Shown one piece after another: positions 7,536-17,384 of a stretch of DNA of 64,000 bases. Source of the stretch: Proteiniphilum propionicum (lineage in GTDB: Bacteria; Bacteroidota; Bacteroidia; Bacteroidales; Dysgonomonadaceae); NCBI RefSeq assembly GCF_022267555.1, contig NZ_CP073586.1, positions 2,161,501-2,225,500 of the forward strand. Direction: 5' to 3'. Numbering within the stretch: position 1 is the stretch's first letter; each line of letters begins with the position of its first letter. The position numbers and the translations under genes were made by a program. The notes under the pieces were generated by a model, which saw only the letters and a list, made by a program, of their open reading frames with translations, did no database searches and had not been told where the DNA came from.

Positions 7536-8873
7536 TTACTTTACAATTTTTTGTGCTTTCTTACTTTTTCCCACCAGTAATTCCTCATTTGTTCCGATCA
7601 CCTTTTTCAACTCCATCTGAAGGCGCTTTATCTCCATCTCCTGATTATGAATGGTAGTGAGTAGCGCATTCAGTTCCTCGTTATCCACTGTGTCGGGGTA
7701 CTGCGCTTTCACACGCCCGATGAAGTCGCTCAAAACGTTCATATAGTTATTGAAAGCATCATATGGTGACATGTAAGGGCTAAAGTGGCTTTCCCCGCTG
7801 CCATGATGTTTGGTGGACATATAGTAAAAGTGGTCGCTTGTCTGCAAATAAACCCAATCCTGCTTAAGCCTGCGATCTGTGCAGAGGCGTACACGTTCCC
7901 CTATCTTGTAAAGCGACTCCAATGCGCTCCGTTGAAGCTTATTGCCAGTCCATGAGCTAAGGTCACGCTCTTCATCTGCCCACGATATGGGATTTGGAAC
8001 ATCTATGGCTCCAATAGATTTGTTGTTGTCAATTGCTTCGCTGGGGGTGGCGAATCCAATTCCTCTTTCAAATGCAAACCTGGGCAGTGCTTTCATAAAT
8101 TCAAAAATTCCTGTGTGCGATGGTTGCAAGTTGCCCAGTGTCTCGTAGTTCATAAACAGGTTAATCACCTTTTCTTCTGCTGGCGTAGAAGCAATCCAGG
8201 AGATGAATTTCTCGGCAGTCAGCGGATATTCATTCCAGCTGTAATTGGAAAATCTGTAAGCTATATCGTCACTGAAACGGCTGTTTTTGAGCAAGAGTTT
8301 CAGTTTGGGTTGAGAGGCTGAATGATATACATAGTTAGGGCTCTTCCAGCCGATAATATGCTTGGCTCCCTCAGTAATCATCTTGTGATACCCCATCTTG
8401 TATACCATTTCGGCTATTTCATCGGAGTATATAAGTTCCGTGTTACGGATAACGGTAGGTTTTTGATCAAAAAGCAGTTCTATTCGTTCCGAATGATTTT
8501 TCACCTGCAGCCGGAACTCCTCCGGATCGAAGAGGCTGGCGAGCGAATGGGCATATGTCTCAGTAAGGAATTCAACGTTCCCTGTCTTGCTGAGTTCACG
8601 AAATCCGTCAATTACTTCGGGAGCATACACCTCCAGCTGCTCAAGAGCTACTCCTGAAATAGAAAAAGCAATTTTAAATTTTCCTTTATATTGGTTCACC
8701 AGATCCAGCAGCATACGGTTTGCAGGAATGAATGAACGGGCGGCTATCTGCTGCAGAATATCTTCGTTTGCGTAGTCATCAAAATAGTAGTGATCTCTGC
8801 CGATATTGAAAAAACGATATCTTTTCAATCGGAACGGTTGGTGAACCTGGAAATAAAAGCAAATTGTCTTCAT
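7536..8873 (-). CDS. GH57 alpha-amylase-like protein, putative acid/base Asp replaced by Asn
   Basis: A 445-residue cytoplasmic protein of glycoside hydrolase family 57. The family's first conserved region is FYFQVHQPFRL (residues 6-16). NVEFLTETYAHSL (99-111) and VIRNTELIYS (141-150, candidate nucleophile Glu146) follow. The fourth region, normally MDYETFG with the acid/base Asp, reads FMNYETLG here, with Asn242 (codon at 8150-8148) in place of Asp. The protein may therefore be one of the GH57 alpha-amylase-like members with altered catalysis. It is the last gene of a minus-strand unit with the GT4 transferase (41 bp gap) and the debranching enzyme, so it acts in glycogen or alpha-glucan turnover. 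Only about 25 residues at the C-terminus look like coiled coil. Confidence 0.85.
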   Translation of the reverse strand: MKTICFYFQVHQPFRLKRYRFFNIGRDHYYFDDYANEDILQQIAARSFIPANRMLLDLVNQYKGKFKIAFSISGVALEQLEVYAPEVIDGFRELSKTGNVEFLTETYAHSLASLFDPEEFRLQVKNHSERIELLFDQKPTVIRNTELIYSDEIAEMVYKMGYHKMITEGAKHIIGWKSPNYVYHSASQPKLKLLLKNSRFSDDIAYRFSNYSWNEYPLTAEKFISWIASTPAEEKVINLFMNYETLGNLQPSHTGIFEFMKALPRFAFERGIGFATPSEAIDNNKSIGAIDVPNPISWADEERDLSSWTGNKLQRSALESLYKIGERVRLCTDRRLKQDWVYLQTSDHFYYMSTKHHGSGESHFSPYMSPYDAFNNYMNVLSDFIGRVKAQYPDTVDNEELNALLTTIHNQEMEIKRLQMELKKVIGTNEELLVGKSKKAQKIVK

Positions 8874-8914
8874 CGTTTCTTATTTGATTGTTTTTGATTC
8901 TCTCATGCTGGTTC

Positions 8915-10171
8915 TCAGATAAGGCTGTTGTATATTTCACGAACTTTTAAGCCGGCGTCTTCCCATTTGATATTGTCCACTTCAATTTTCCCCTCTACCT
9001 TCAGATGCTCTGCCATTGCAGGGTAGGTGCAGATAGAGTATATGGCGTCGGCCATTGCGTCAACATCCCAGTAATCGGTCTTGATAACGTTATTCAGTAT
9101 TTCCGAACAACCCGACTGGTAAGAAATGATGCTAGGAACGTTGCACTGCATGGCTTCGAGCGGTGAAATACCGAACGGCTCCGATACTGAAGGCATCACA
9201 TATACATCACTTGATTTAAGCATTTCATATACCTGTTTGCCGCGAAGGAATCCAGTGAAATGAAATTTATGGGCAATACCCCGGTCGGCAACCAGGCGAA
9301 TCATCTGATCCATCATGTCGCCGCTGCCCGCCATCACAAAACGTATATGATCGGTTTTGCGAATGACCTGAGTGGCAGCATCAACGAAAAATTCAGGCCC
9401 CTTCTGCATTGTGATTCTCCCTAAGAATGTAACCACTTTTTCCGAGACGCCAGAGATTCTCTTAATTGCCTCTATCTCCGGGCTAAGCGGTTCTACGGCG
9501 TTATGCACGGTAGTCACCTTCCAGTGTGGCTGATGGTAATTTTCAATTACCGTACGCCTGGTCAGATTGCTCACGCAAATAATGTGATCGCAGTTATCCA
9601 TACCATCCTTTTCAATGCCATAGACAATTGGATTGGGTTTGCCACGACTGCGGTCGAATTCGGTTGCATGTACGTGAATTACCAATGGTTTACCGGTAAT
9701 GCTTTTAGAATGAAGTCCAGCGGGGTAGGTAAGCCAGTCGTGCGCATGAATAACATCGAAATCATATGAACGGGCTATGACACCTGCCACAATAGAGTAA
9801 TTGTTGGTCTCTTCCAGAATATTGTTGGGATACCTGCCCGAGAACTCAATGCATCCTAAGTCGTTTGTGTTCAAATAGCTGAAATCGGCATAGATGTGAT
9901 CCCTCATCCTGTAATATTCGGCAGGATCCATAAATTTCTCCAGTTTTGCCTGTGCCGTTTCCCACGATACATCACGCCATACGATGGGAGTATTGTTGGC
10001 ACCTATTATCTTAATAAAGCTTTGATCTTCATCGCCCCATGGTTTGGGAATAACGAAAATGGTTTCCAGATCCTCCTGCCTGGCCATCCCTTTTGTGAGC
10101 CCGTAACTTGCAGTACCAAGTCCCCCCAGTATATGTGGCGGAAATTCCCAGCCAAACATTAATGCTTTCAT
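8915..10171 (-). CDS. GT4 glycosyltransferase (glycogen synthase-like)
   Basis: A 418-residue GT-B fold transferase. The N-terminal KALMFGWEFPPHILGGLGTASYGL is the nucleotide-sugar synthase-type start with the GGLG loop. AHDWLTYPAG and VIHVHATEFDRSRG follow, and the C-terminal sugar-nucleotide site includes FLGRITMQKGPEFFVDAA and SVSEPFGISPLEAMQC with the catalytic Glu pair. It probably extends or makes alpha-glucan chains from UDP- or ADP-glucose in the cytoplasm. It sits between the debranching enzyme (83 bp upstream) and the GH57 protein (41 bp downstream) on the same strand, a three-gene set common in Bacteroidota. Confidence 0.85.
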   Translation of the reverse strand: MKALMFGWEFPPHILGGLGTASYGLTKGMARQEDLETIFVIPKPWGDEDQSFIKIIGANNTPIVWRDVSWETAQAKLEKFMDPAEYYRMRDHIYADFSYLNTNDLGCIEFSGRYPNNILEETNNYSIVAGVIARSYDFDVIHAHDWLTYPAGLHSKSITGKPLVIHVHATEFDRSRGKPNPIVYGIEKDGMDNCDHIICVSNLTRRTVIENYHQPHWKVTTVHNAVEPLSPEIEAIKRISGVSEKVVTFLGRITMQKGPEFFVDAATQVIRKTDHIRFVMAGSGDMMDQMIRLVADRGIAHKFHFTGFLRGKQVYEMLKSSDVYVMPSVSEPFGISPLEAMQCNVPSIISYQSGCSEILNNVIKTDYWDVDAMADAIYSICTYPAMAEHLKVEGKIEVDNIKWEDAGLKVREIYNSLI

Positions 10172-10254
10172 TTCTCCAATATTTGTTATTTCCTGTTCCG
10201 GTTTATCCGTTAATAACTACACACCTTCTTTTTCTTTGTTGCAATAGACACTCA

Positions 10255-12195
10255 TTATTGGTATGAATTCATAATTCGCTGTGCTCTGAGAAGCTCCGCA
10301 ACACTCATCGCGAAAGAGTATCCACCATGGGCAATGAAAGGAGGGTTGGAATCGTAGAATTCAGATATGGAACCTATACAATCATTTTGCATCTCGTTTT
10401 CCATACCCACCATAATCCTGTCTGCAAGAAACAACCCGCTTTGCCGGAAGGTTTTCAAATATGCTTCAATATACGGGCCCAGCAGCCAGGGGAAAGCCAT
10501 TCCGTTGAAATATGCTAATTTTTTCTCGTTCTCCGAACCTGTGTAATGAGGGCGGAACTTATCGCTTTTGGGTGTCAGTGAGCGTATTCCACATGTGGTC
10601 AACAACTCTTTGGTGACAAAATCTACTACCGATTTTTTTTGACTCCTTATCAGGGGGGAATATGGTAATGATACGGCAAAGATCATGTTGGGACGAACAT
10701 CCGGATCTTTATAGGTGCCGTCAACAAAATCATAGAGGTAACCTGCCTTGTTGAAAAATATCCCAGTAAAGGAGTTGCCCGACAATCGGGCTGTTTCTTC
10801 CAAAGAGGCTGCAAGTTTATCTTTGCCAGTTTCGAGTGCCACCTCTTCTCCAAACTTAAGTGTGTTGTACCAAAGTGCATTAAATTCAACAAGATACCCC
10901 GATCTGGGTACGGCAGGATGCCCGTCAATTAAAGCATTCATCCAGCTTACGGCAACTTTTCGGCCATTTGTTGAGATTAGTCCCTCGTCGTTATGAAAAA
11001 ACAGGTTTGGGTGTTTCCCGGAGATTATATAATCAATTATCTCAAACAGAAAATCACTGTATTTAGAAATAAACACCTCTTTATTTTCCAGCCAGAATTG
11101 CTGCAATGCCCAGGTTGCCCAAAGCAGCACATCAGGGTCCTCTATCTGTTTGAGAAAGCTTTTCGAAGGCTTATCCTCCATAAAATCTCTCAGATGAGGG
11201 ATGGCAGAATCCATTATCTTTTCAAAATCCTTTGGCTTTTCTGTAGCAAGTGTGCAGCCAGGGAGTGCAATGAATTGGTCGCGTGCCCGCACTTTGAACC
11301 ACGGATATCCGGCTAAAAGAAAGTATTCGTCGCTGTCGGGGATGTAATAAAATTGATGACTTGAGTTTTTAAGGCAGTTGAAAAAATTGGAACGCGGCGT
11401 ACGTTTATAAATCTCGAAATCGAACTCTTTTATCAGGCTGGATGTGTCAACAAGAATATCTCCCGCAGAGAAGATTATTGTTTCACCTTTCGAAATTGAC
11501 ATCTCGAAGTACCCCGGTACGTACAGGTCTTCCTGAAAGGTATCGCCGCTTTGCAGGTCTTGCAAATATTCAATGTCACGGTACCAGTCGGGATGATAAA
11601 TAAATTCAGGTTTTTTGTTAAACTGCATAAACAGTTCGGGGTATCCGGGATACATGCAAGTGCTGATGCCGTTTTCCACCTCGCGATACGACTTGTCCAC
11701 ACGGTCGTTTTCTCTCGTTAGCTGCGATGCGCGCCTGAATCCCAGGAACGGCCTGAAACGGATATTAGTCGGAGAGTGTGCATCAAGCAGTGTATATCTT
11801 ATCATCAGCCGGTTCTCTTTTGATGAGAACATGATCTCTTTTGAAAGGACCACACCACCTACACGGTAAATGGTTTTCGGGACACTGTCGCTGTTGAACT
11901 CACGGATATATTTATGCCCTTTAGGACTGTAGTTGTCACCTGCATAACGATGAATTCCAAGGTTAAACTCGGCTCCGTGCTGAATTACGGTCTCATCGAA
12001 AGACGACAAGATTAGGTGGTTTTCATCGTCCAGATATGGTACTGGCATCACAAGCAAGCCCTGGTACTTGGTTGTGTTACACCCTGATATCGATGTATTG
12101 TGATAAGCTCCTTTTCTGTTTGTCCTTAATACGTTTCGGTATAAAGAGTACTCCAGGTTAATCATCAGGTCTTTGTCGAATTTCAGATAACTCAT
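10255..12195 (-). CDS. Glycogen debranching enzyme (amylo-alpha-1,6-glucosidase type)
   Basis: A protein of about 646 residues. The N-terminal half (NRKGAYHNTSISGCNTTKYQ, then GLLVMPVP) is the GDE N-terminal beta-sandwich; the C-terminal half is the GH133 (alpha/alpha)6 barrel, with LLWATWALQQFWLE, a VSWMNALIDGHPAVPR motif carrying the catalytic Asp, and FNGMAFPWLLGPYIEA near the end. It removes alpha-1,6 branches from glycogen in the cytoplasm. It is the first gene of the minus-strand GDE-GT4-GH57 unit. The ATG at 12195 (MSYLKFDKD) is preferred; another ATG two codons upstream at 12201 is possible. Confidence 0.85.
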   Translation of the reverse strand: MSYLKFDKDLMINLEYSLYRNVLRTNRKGAYHNTSISGCNTTKYQGLLVMPVPYLDDENHLILSSFDETVIQHGAEFNLGIHRYAGDNYSPKGHKYIREFNSDSVPKTIYRVGGVVLSKEIMFSSKENRLMIRYTLLDAHSPTNIRFRPFLGFRRASQLTRENDRVDKSYREVENGISTCMYPGYPELFMQFNKKPEFIYHPDWYRDIEYLQDLQSGDTFQEDLYVPGYFEMSISKGETIIFSAGDILVDTSSLIKEFDFEIYKRTPRSNFFNCLKNSSHQFYYIPDSDEYFLLAGYPWFKVRARDQFIALPGCTLATEKPKDFEKIMDSAIPHLRDFMEDKPSKSFLKQIEDPDVLLWATWALQQFWLENKEVFISKYSDFLFEIIDYIISGKHPNLFFHNDEGLISTNGRKVAVSWMNALIDGHPAVPRSGYLVEFNALWYNTLKFGEEVALETGKDKLAASLEETARLSGNSFTGIFFNKAGYLYDFVDGTYKDPDVRPNMIFAVSLPYSPLIRSQKKSVVDFVTKELLTTCGIRSLTPKSDKFRPHYTGSENEKKLAYFNGMAFPWLLGPYIEAYLKTFRQSGLFLADRIMVGMENEMQNDCIGSISEFYDSNPPFIAHGGYSFAMSVAELLRAQRIMNSYQ

Positions 12196-12418
12196 CGCCA
12201 TGTTAAAAAGTAATGTATGTAAATGTTTTTCCCGTTAATTCCTGCGAAAGATAATGAAATTGGAATTATTACCCAAACAAAAAAAGAATAATTTCATCAC
12301 ATTTCACCGTTTTAAATAAGGTTCGACTCAGCAGCAGTGGCTGACTTATATGTGATATCACTGCAATGCAGTTATTTGGACTGATAACAACTGAATATGC
12401 TTTAAAAGGATTTGTTTG

Positions 12419-12426
12419 TATATTTG
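12419..12426 (+). promoter_or_regulatory. -7 promoter element of the rhomboid gene
   Basis: TATATTTG matches TAnnTTTG and lies 43 bp before the ATG at 12469. The longer open frame from 12412 would run through it, which supports the shorter start. Confidence 0.45.
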
Positions 12427-12468
12427 CGGCAAGAGAGTAATATAAACAACCTCATTGGCGGGTATCGA

Positions 12469-13161
12469 ATGCAAATGAATATGAATAATCCCGACCGGTA
12501 TTCTTTTGAAAGAAAGCGGATGCGTATCGCTTTTATACCTGCAGTTGTAGTAACTGCTATGTTGTGGCTGGCTTTTCTTATTGAACATACCGGAGCTTTG
12601 GGAGATAACATTTACAGATTTGCGATGTTGCCCAGGGAGATTAGCGGACTGAAAGGAATATTGTTTATGCCTCTCCTGCATTCATCTTTTTCTCATCTGC
12701 TCTCAAACACCCTTCCTCTTCTTATATTGATATGGTTTCTGTTCTATTTTTACAGTAATATTGCATTCGCAGCATTCGCCGTTCTATGGGTCTTAAGCGG
12801 GTCAATAACATGGGTAATCGGGCGGGAGTCATATCATGCGGGGGCTAGCGGATTGATATTCGGACTCCTTTTTTTTCTCTTTTTCAGCGGTATATTCAGA
12901 AAATATATTCCTCTTGTATCGGTCTCTCTTATTGTCGCTTTTATTTATGGTGGCATGGTATGGAGCATTTTCCCAATCACGGAAATTTTGGATGCCTCCA
13001 TCTCGTGGGAAGGCCATCTTTCGGGTGCCATTAGCGGCCTCATTCTTTCAATAGTACTTCGCGGTGAGGGGCCGCAGAAGCCTGAGGTAATTTGGGAAGA
13101 AGATGATGAAGAGCCGCCTGGCGAAGATGGTTTGTCAAATTATCCTGGCGAAACGCAATGA
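12469..13161 (+). CDS. Rhomboid-family intramembrane serine protease
   Basis: A 230-residue inner-membrane protease with about six hydrophobic helices. The family signature is complete: HSSFSHLLSNTLPLLIL in helix 2, GASGLIFG with catalytic Ser127, and GHLSGAISG with catalytic His183 (numbered from 12469). It cleaves transmembrane substrates within the membrane. The C-terminal tail after the last helix is strongly acidic (EEDDEEPPGED). ATGs at 12469, 12475 and 12481 are all possible starts. The ddh gene follows after 76 bp with its own -7 box, so the two are probably separate units. Confidence 0.85.
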   Translation: MQMNMNNPDRYSFERKRMRIAFIPAVVVTAMLWLAFLIEHTGALGDNIYRFAMLPREISGLKGILFMPLLHSSFSHLLSNTLPLLILIWFLFYFYSNIAFAAFAVLWVLSGSITWVIGRESYHAGASGLIFGLLFFLFFSGIFRKYIPLVSVSLIVAFIYGGMVWSIFPITEILDASISWEGHLSGAISGLILSIVLRGEGPQKPEVIWEEDDEEPPGEDGLSNYPGETQ

Positions 13162-13178
13162 ATTCTATTCATTTTATA

Positions 13179-13186
13179 TATTTTTG
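13179..13186 (+). promoter_or_regulatory. -7 promoter element of ddh
   Basis: TATTTTTG fits TAnnTTTG and lies about 50 bp before the ATG at 13238. Confidence 0.35.
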
Positions 13187-13237
13187 TAACCACAAATATT
13201 TATTTTAAACAGAATCTACACAAAAAAATTACCTCAA

Positions 13238-14137
13238 ATGCCAAATAAGATCAGAGCTGCAGTCGTCGGTTATGGAAACATAGGGAAATATGTAGTGGAA
13301 GCACTTGAGTGCGCTCCAGATTTTGAAATAGCAGGCATCGTGCGTCGCGATGCCACTAATATACCTTCGGAACTGAGAGATTATAACGTTGTCTCTTCTA
13401 TTGCGGAGCTGACTGATGTTAATGTTGCCATACTCTGTACCCCTACCCGGAGTGTGGTGAAATTCGCCAAAACATGTCTTGCGTTGGGAATTAATACAGT
13501 GGATAGTTTTGATATACATAGTGAGATATTGCATCTTCGTGATTCATTGCAGGAAACGGCAAAGAGCAACAACGCTGTTGCAGTTGTTTCGGCAGGATGG
13601 GACCCGGGGAGCGACTCCGTTGTGCGCACACTACTTGAAGCTCTTGCGCCAAGAGGTATCACATACACTAACTTTGGCCCGGGAATGAGCATGGGGCATA
13701 CCGTAGCCGTGAAGGCTATTGATGGTGTAAAAGCTGCAATCTCTATGACGATACCTGCGGGGACAGGTGTACATCGCAGAATGGTATATATTGAACTGCA
13801 GGAAGGGTACGATTTCAAAACAGTTGCTCAGAAAATAAAAACAGACGATTATTTTGCTCATGATGAGACCCATGTTTTTCAGGTACAGGATGTGGAAGCA
13901 CTTAAGGATATGGGCCATGGCGTATTGATGGAACGTAAAGGTGTTTCCGGAAATACACAAAACCAGCTTTTTAAGTTCGACATGCGCATTAACAATCCCG
14001 CCCTCACAGCTCAGGTACTTGTGGGGGCGGCGCGCGCCTCGCTGAGGAAACAGCCGGGAGCATATACTATGATAGAGATTCCTGTGGTTGATTTTTTACC
14101 TGGAGAAAAAGAGGCATGGATCAGTAAACTGGTTTAG
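13238..14137 (+). CDS. ddh: meso-Diaminopimelate dehydrogenase
   Basis: NADPH-dependent enzyme that converts tetrahydrodipicolinate to meso-2,6-diaminopimelate in one step, feeding lysine and peptidoglycan synthesis. The Rossmann start RAAVVGYGNIGKYVVEAL, the IVRRD loop, CTPTRSVV and the signature VSAGWDPGSDSVVRTL are those of DapDH, as is FGPGMSMGHTVAVKAIDGV. The 299-residue length is near the family norm (about 300-326). A terminator follows the gene and lgt has its own promoter. Confidence 0.9.
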   Translation: MPNKIRAAVVGYGNIGKYVVEALECAPDFEIAGIVRRDATNIPSELRDYNVVSSIAELTDVNVAILCTPTRSVVKFAKTCLALGINTVDSFDIHSEILHLRDSLQETAKSNNAVAVVSAGWDPGSDSVVRTLLEALAPRGITYTNFGPGMSMGHTVAVKAIDGVKAAISMTIPAGTGVHRRMVYIELQEGYDFKTVAQKIKTDDYFAHDETHVFQVQDVEALKDMGHGVLMERKGVSGNTQNQLFKFDMRINNPALTAQVLVGAARASLRKQPGAYTMIEIPVVDFLPGEKEAWISKLV

Positions 14138-14179
14138 AAAATAGCTTCCCCTGATTTATAGCTTCTAAAACAGTCTTTG

Positions 14180-14212
14180 TTCTCCCGGTAAACCGGAGAA
14201 TCTGCTTTTTTT
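14180..14212 (+). terminator. Terminator between ddh and lgt
   Basis: TTCTCCCGG-TAAA-CCGGAGAA forms an 8-bp stem with one bulged C, followed a few bases later by TTTTTTT (14205-14212). Confidence 0.6.
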
Positions 14213-14214
14213 AT

Positions 14215-14222
14215 TATCTTTG
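14215..14222 (+). promoter_or_regulatory. -7 promoter element of lgt
   Basis: TATCTTTG, 17 bp before the ATG at 14240. It starts right after the upstream terminator's T tract. Confidence 0.5.
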
Positions 14223-14239
14223 TCACAAATTCAATTCTG

Positions 14240-15145
14240 ATGGACACATTACTCTCTGTAACCTGGAATGCAGATCCCACACTTTTCACCTTTTTAGGAC
14301 GAGAAATAAGGTGGTACGGCCTTTTGTGGGTAATCGGCCTTATTGTAGCCGTTTATATCGTACAAAGAATATTCAAGCGAGAAGACCTTCCCGAAAAGTG
14401 GTTCGACTCGCTGTTTGTTTACATGATAGTTGGTATAATCGTTGGAGCACGACTCGGTCACTGTCTTTTCTACGAACCGAAATACTATCTTGCCAACCCC
14501 GTTGAGATGTTAAAGGTTTGGGAAGGGGGCCTGGCAAGCCACGGCGGAGTAATAGGCATTATCATTGCCGTGTGGCTCTACTCACGGAAAGTAACAAAGC
14601 TCAGTATGTTGTGGACATTCGACAGGGTGATGGTCCCCACTGGGTTTACCGCTGCGATGATTCGCATTGGAAACCTGATGAATCACGAGATTTATGGCGG
14701 ACCTACCGATCAACCTTGGGGCTTTCGCTTCATTACCAACATCTATTATTGGATGCGGGGAGCTGAACCCGTTTATTCCGATCCTTCGCATCCCACACAG
14801 ATTTACGAAGCATTGGCTTATCTTGTTGTATTCGGCATTACCATGTATTTATATTGGAATACAAGTGCCAAAGACAGGAAAGGGCTCATCACGGGTGTTG
14901 GGATCCTGTTCATTTTTCTTTTCCGCTTTTTTGTGGAATTTCTCAAGAATGTACAGGTCGATTCCGAAAATGCCATGCGTGAAAGTACAGGCCTGATCCT
15001 TGGGCAATGGTTGAGTATCCCCTTTATCATATGGGGCATATGGCTTATTTTTAGAGCCGTGAGGCGCCCGGCACAAGCGGCGGTTACTCCCAGACAGTCG
15101 GATATGGATAAACACAAACAGAAATACAAACCAAGAAAGAAATAA
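14240..15145 (+). CDS. lgt: Prolipoprotein diacylglyceryl transferase
   Basis: Inner-membrane enzyme that moves a diacylglyceryl group from phosphatidylglycerol to the lipobox Cys of prolipoproteins, the first step of lipoprotein maturation. The 301-residue protein has about seven membrane helices, the GGLASHGGVIG block and the Lgt signature IRIGNLMNHEIYGG. IREWYGL-like WYGLLWVIGL is in the first helix, and SHPTQIYEAL and FRFFVEFLKN follow. The C-terminal tail is very basic (KHKQKYKPRKK), which fits a cytoplasmic end. Confidence 0.92.
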   Translation: MDTLLSVTWNADPTLFTFLGREIRWYGLLWVIGLIVAVYIVQRIFKREDLPEKWFDSLFVYMIVGIIVGARLGHCLFYEPKYYLANPVEMLKVWEGGLASHGGVIGIIIAVWLYSRKVTKLSMLWTFDRVMVPTGFTAAMIRIGNLMNHEIYGGPTDQPWGFRFITNIYYWMRGAEPVYSDPSHPTQIYEALAYLVVFGITMYLYWNTSAKDRKGLITGVGILFIFLFRFFVEFLKNVQVDSENAMRESTGLILGQWLSIPFIIWGIWLIFRAVRRPAQAAVTPRQSDMDKHKQKYKPRKK

Positions 15146-15205
15146 AAAAGTAGAAAACATAAATAATAGATCCAACCCAAAAAATCAAATTAAGAACAAA
15201 CATTT

Positions 15206-16441
15206 ATGTACAAACCGCTCGAAATAACGGAAGATATTTTTTATGTAGGTGTAAACGACCGTACCAAGCATCTTTTTGAAAACCTGTGGCCACTGCCTCA
15301 CGGCGTGTCTTACAACTCTTATATTATTAACGATGATAAAACTGCTCTGATCGATACCGTAGATATCTGCTACTCCGATCAGTTCTTTCGTAAGATAGTA
15401 TCGGTATTGGGAGATAAACCTGTCGACTATCTTATTGTAAACCATATGGAGCCCGACCATTCAGGATCTATTGTATGGCTTTTAACAAAATATCCCGGCA
15501 TGAAGATCGTGGGAAACAAACGAACAGTAGAGATGCTCAAAGGATATTATGGAATCACCGCCAATGTTGTTACTGTGCAGGATCAGGAGAAGCTTAGCCT
15601 GGGAAAGAACACCCTACAGTTTCATCTTACACCCATGGTACACTGGCCTGAGACAATGATGACCTATGTGCCGGAAAGGAAAACATTATTCAGCGCCGAT
15701 GCCTTTGGTACATTTGGTACTCTCGATGGTGGCGTGATCGATGCACAGCTTTGTCCGGAAAGATACTGGGATGAAATGATCCGTTACTATTCCAATATAG
15801 TGGGTAAATTTGGTTCTCCTGTACAGACTGCTCTGAAAAAACTAAATGGAATAGGTCTTGATATTATCTGTTCCACACACGGTCCCGTATGGACCAAAAA
15901 AGAGAACATCTCGAAGGTTGTTGGCATCTATGATAAACTGAGCAGGTATGAAGCCGATAACGGGCTTGTGATTGCTTACGGCAGCATGTACGGAAACACC
16001 GCAGAGCTTGCCGAGATTATCGCGGAAGAGGCGGCTGTGAACGGCGTAAGAAATATTGTTATGCACAATGTGTCGAAAAGCCACCTGTCCGATATTATAC
16101 GCGATGCGTTTAAATACAGGGGACTTATTATCGGATCGCCCACCTATAACAATAAACTCTATACAGGCGTGGAGAGCCTTCTCTCAGCACTGCAGAACAG
16201 GTTTCTGAAAAACCGTTTCTTCGGTTGCTTTGGCAGCTTCACATGGGCTGATGCATCTGCTAAACAGTTTTCTTTATTTGCTGAACAGATGGAATTTGAA
16301 ATTGTCGCTGATCCTGTGGTTATGAAGCAGGCGATGCTGGCAGAGGTGGAGGAAAAAGCCCGTGGCCTGGGACGTGCCATGGCCCTGAAACTGATGTCCG
16401 GAGCAGATGTAACACCAAATATATCTACTGTTTGTCACTAA
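15206..16441 (+). CDS. Flavodiiron protein (A-type flavoprotein)
   Basis: A 411-residue cytoplasmic enzyme that reduces O2 to water or NO to N2O, protecting an anaerobe from oxidative or nitrosative stress. The N-terminal metallo-beta-lactamase-like domain has the diiron ligands H80-x-E82-x-D84-H85 (NHMEPDHSG), His146 (PMVHWPE), Asp165 (SADAFG) and the later STHGPVW His. The C-terminal flavodoxin domain binds FMN (AYGSMYGNTAELAE). There is no fused rubredoxin domain. nagB follows 16 bp downstream and may be co-transcribed, although the functions are unrelated. Confidence 0.9.
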   Translation: MYKPLEITEDIFYVGVNDRTKHLFENLWPLPHGVSYNSYIINDDKTALIDTVDICYSDQFFRKIVSVLGDKPVDYLIVNHMEPDHSGSIVWLLTKYPGMKIVGNKRTVEMLKGYYGITANVVTVQDQEKLSLGKNTLQFHLTPMVHWPETMMTYVPERKTLFSADAFGTFGTLDGGVIDAQLCPERYWDEMIRYYSNIVGKFGSPVQTALKKLNGIGLDIICSTHGPVWTKKENISKVVGIYDKLSRYEADNGLVIAYGSMYGNTAELAEIIAEEAAVNGVRNIVMHNVSKSHLSDIIRDAFKYRGLIIGSPTYNNKLYTGVESLLSALQNRFLKNRFFGCFGSFTWADASAKQFSLFAEQMEFEIVADPVVMKQAMLAEVEEKARGLGRAMALKLMSGADVTPNISTVCH

Positions 16442-16457
16442 AATTTAATATGAAAAT

Positions 16458-17267
16458 ATGAGACTTATTATTCAACCCGATGCCGGTCAAATGGCTCAAT
16501 GGACAGCAAACTACATTGCTGCAAAGATCAATAAGGCAAAGCCTACTGAAAAGAATCCTTTTAAACTGGGGTTGCCCACCGGTTCATCACCATTAGAAAC
16601 CTACAAATCGTTGATCAAACTTTATGAGGCAGGTGTAGTGTCGTTTGAGAACGTCATTACGTTCAACATGGATGAATATATCGGCTTGGCGGCTGATCAT
16701 CCGCAAAGTTACCATACGTTTATGTGGAACAATTTTTTCAGCCATATTGATATCAGAAAAGAAAATGTGCATATCCTCAATGGTATGGCAGAAGATCCGG
16801 AAGCCGAATGTGCAGCATACGAAAAGACTATTGCCGATGTTGGAGGAATTGATCTTTTTCTTGGAGGAATAGGGCCTGACGGCCACATAGCTTTTAACGA
16901 GCCGGGCTCCTCGCTCAGTTCTAGAACAAGAATAAAAACGCTTACCACCGATACGGTGATCGCCAACTCCCGCTTTTTTGATAATGATGTAAACAAGGTG
17001 CCTAAAACGGCTTTGACAGTCGGTGTGGGAACTGTATTGGATGCCAGGGAGGTGCTCATACTGGTCAATGGCCATCATAAAGCCAGGGCATTGTATCACG
17101 CTGTGGAAGGCCCTATCACCCAGATGTGGACAATAAGTGCTCTGCAGTTGCATCAGAAGGGAATTATTGTTTGCGATTATGATGCCTGCGCTGAGCTGAA
17201 AGTAGGTACCTATAAATATTTTCTTGATATAGAGCACGACAACTTGAATCCCGATTCACTGTTATAA
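16458..17267 (+). CDS. nagB: Glucosamine-6-phosphate deaminase
   Basis: Converts glucosamine-6-phosphate to fructose-6-phosphate and ammonia in amino-sugar catabolism. The 269-residue length is right for NagB. The phosphate loop [14 protein letters not shown], the NMDEYIGL block and the active-site [16 protein letters not shown] (about residues 136-151, with the catalytic Asp/His/Glu) are all present. The ATG at 16458 follows the flavodiiron gene by 16 bp. A 7-bp hairpin (CACTGTT/AACAGTG, 17257-17274) overlaps the stop codon. Confidence 0.92.
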   Translation: MRLIIQPDAGQMAQWTANYIAAKINKAKPTEKNPFKLGLPTGSSPLETYKSLIKLYEAGVVSFENVITFNMDEYIGLAADHPQSYHTFMWNNFFSHIDIRKENVHILNGMAEDPEAECAAYEKTIADVGGIDLFLGGIGPDGHIAFNEPGSSLSSRTRIKTLTTDTVIANSRFFDNDVNKVPKTALTVGVGTVLDAREVLILVNGHHKARALYHAVEGPITQMWTISALQLHQKGIIVCDYDACAELKVGTYKYFLDIEHDNLNPDSLL

Positions 17268-17384
17268 AACAGTGATTGATAAACAGTCGTCGTGAAATAT
17301 CGGAAGAGTTTCGAATTGATTAAGTATAAAAGTTAATTGTTTTAAGATTATCCAAAGCGCATAATACCGATGCGTATGATCCGT

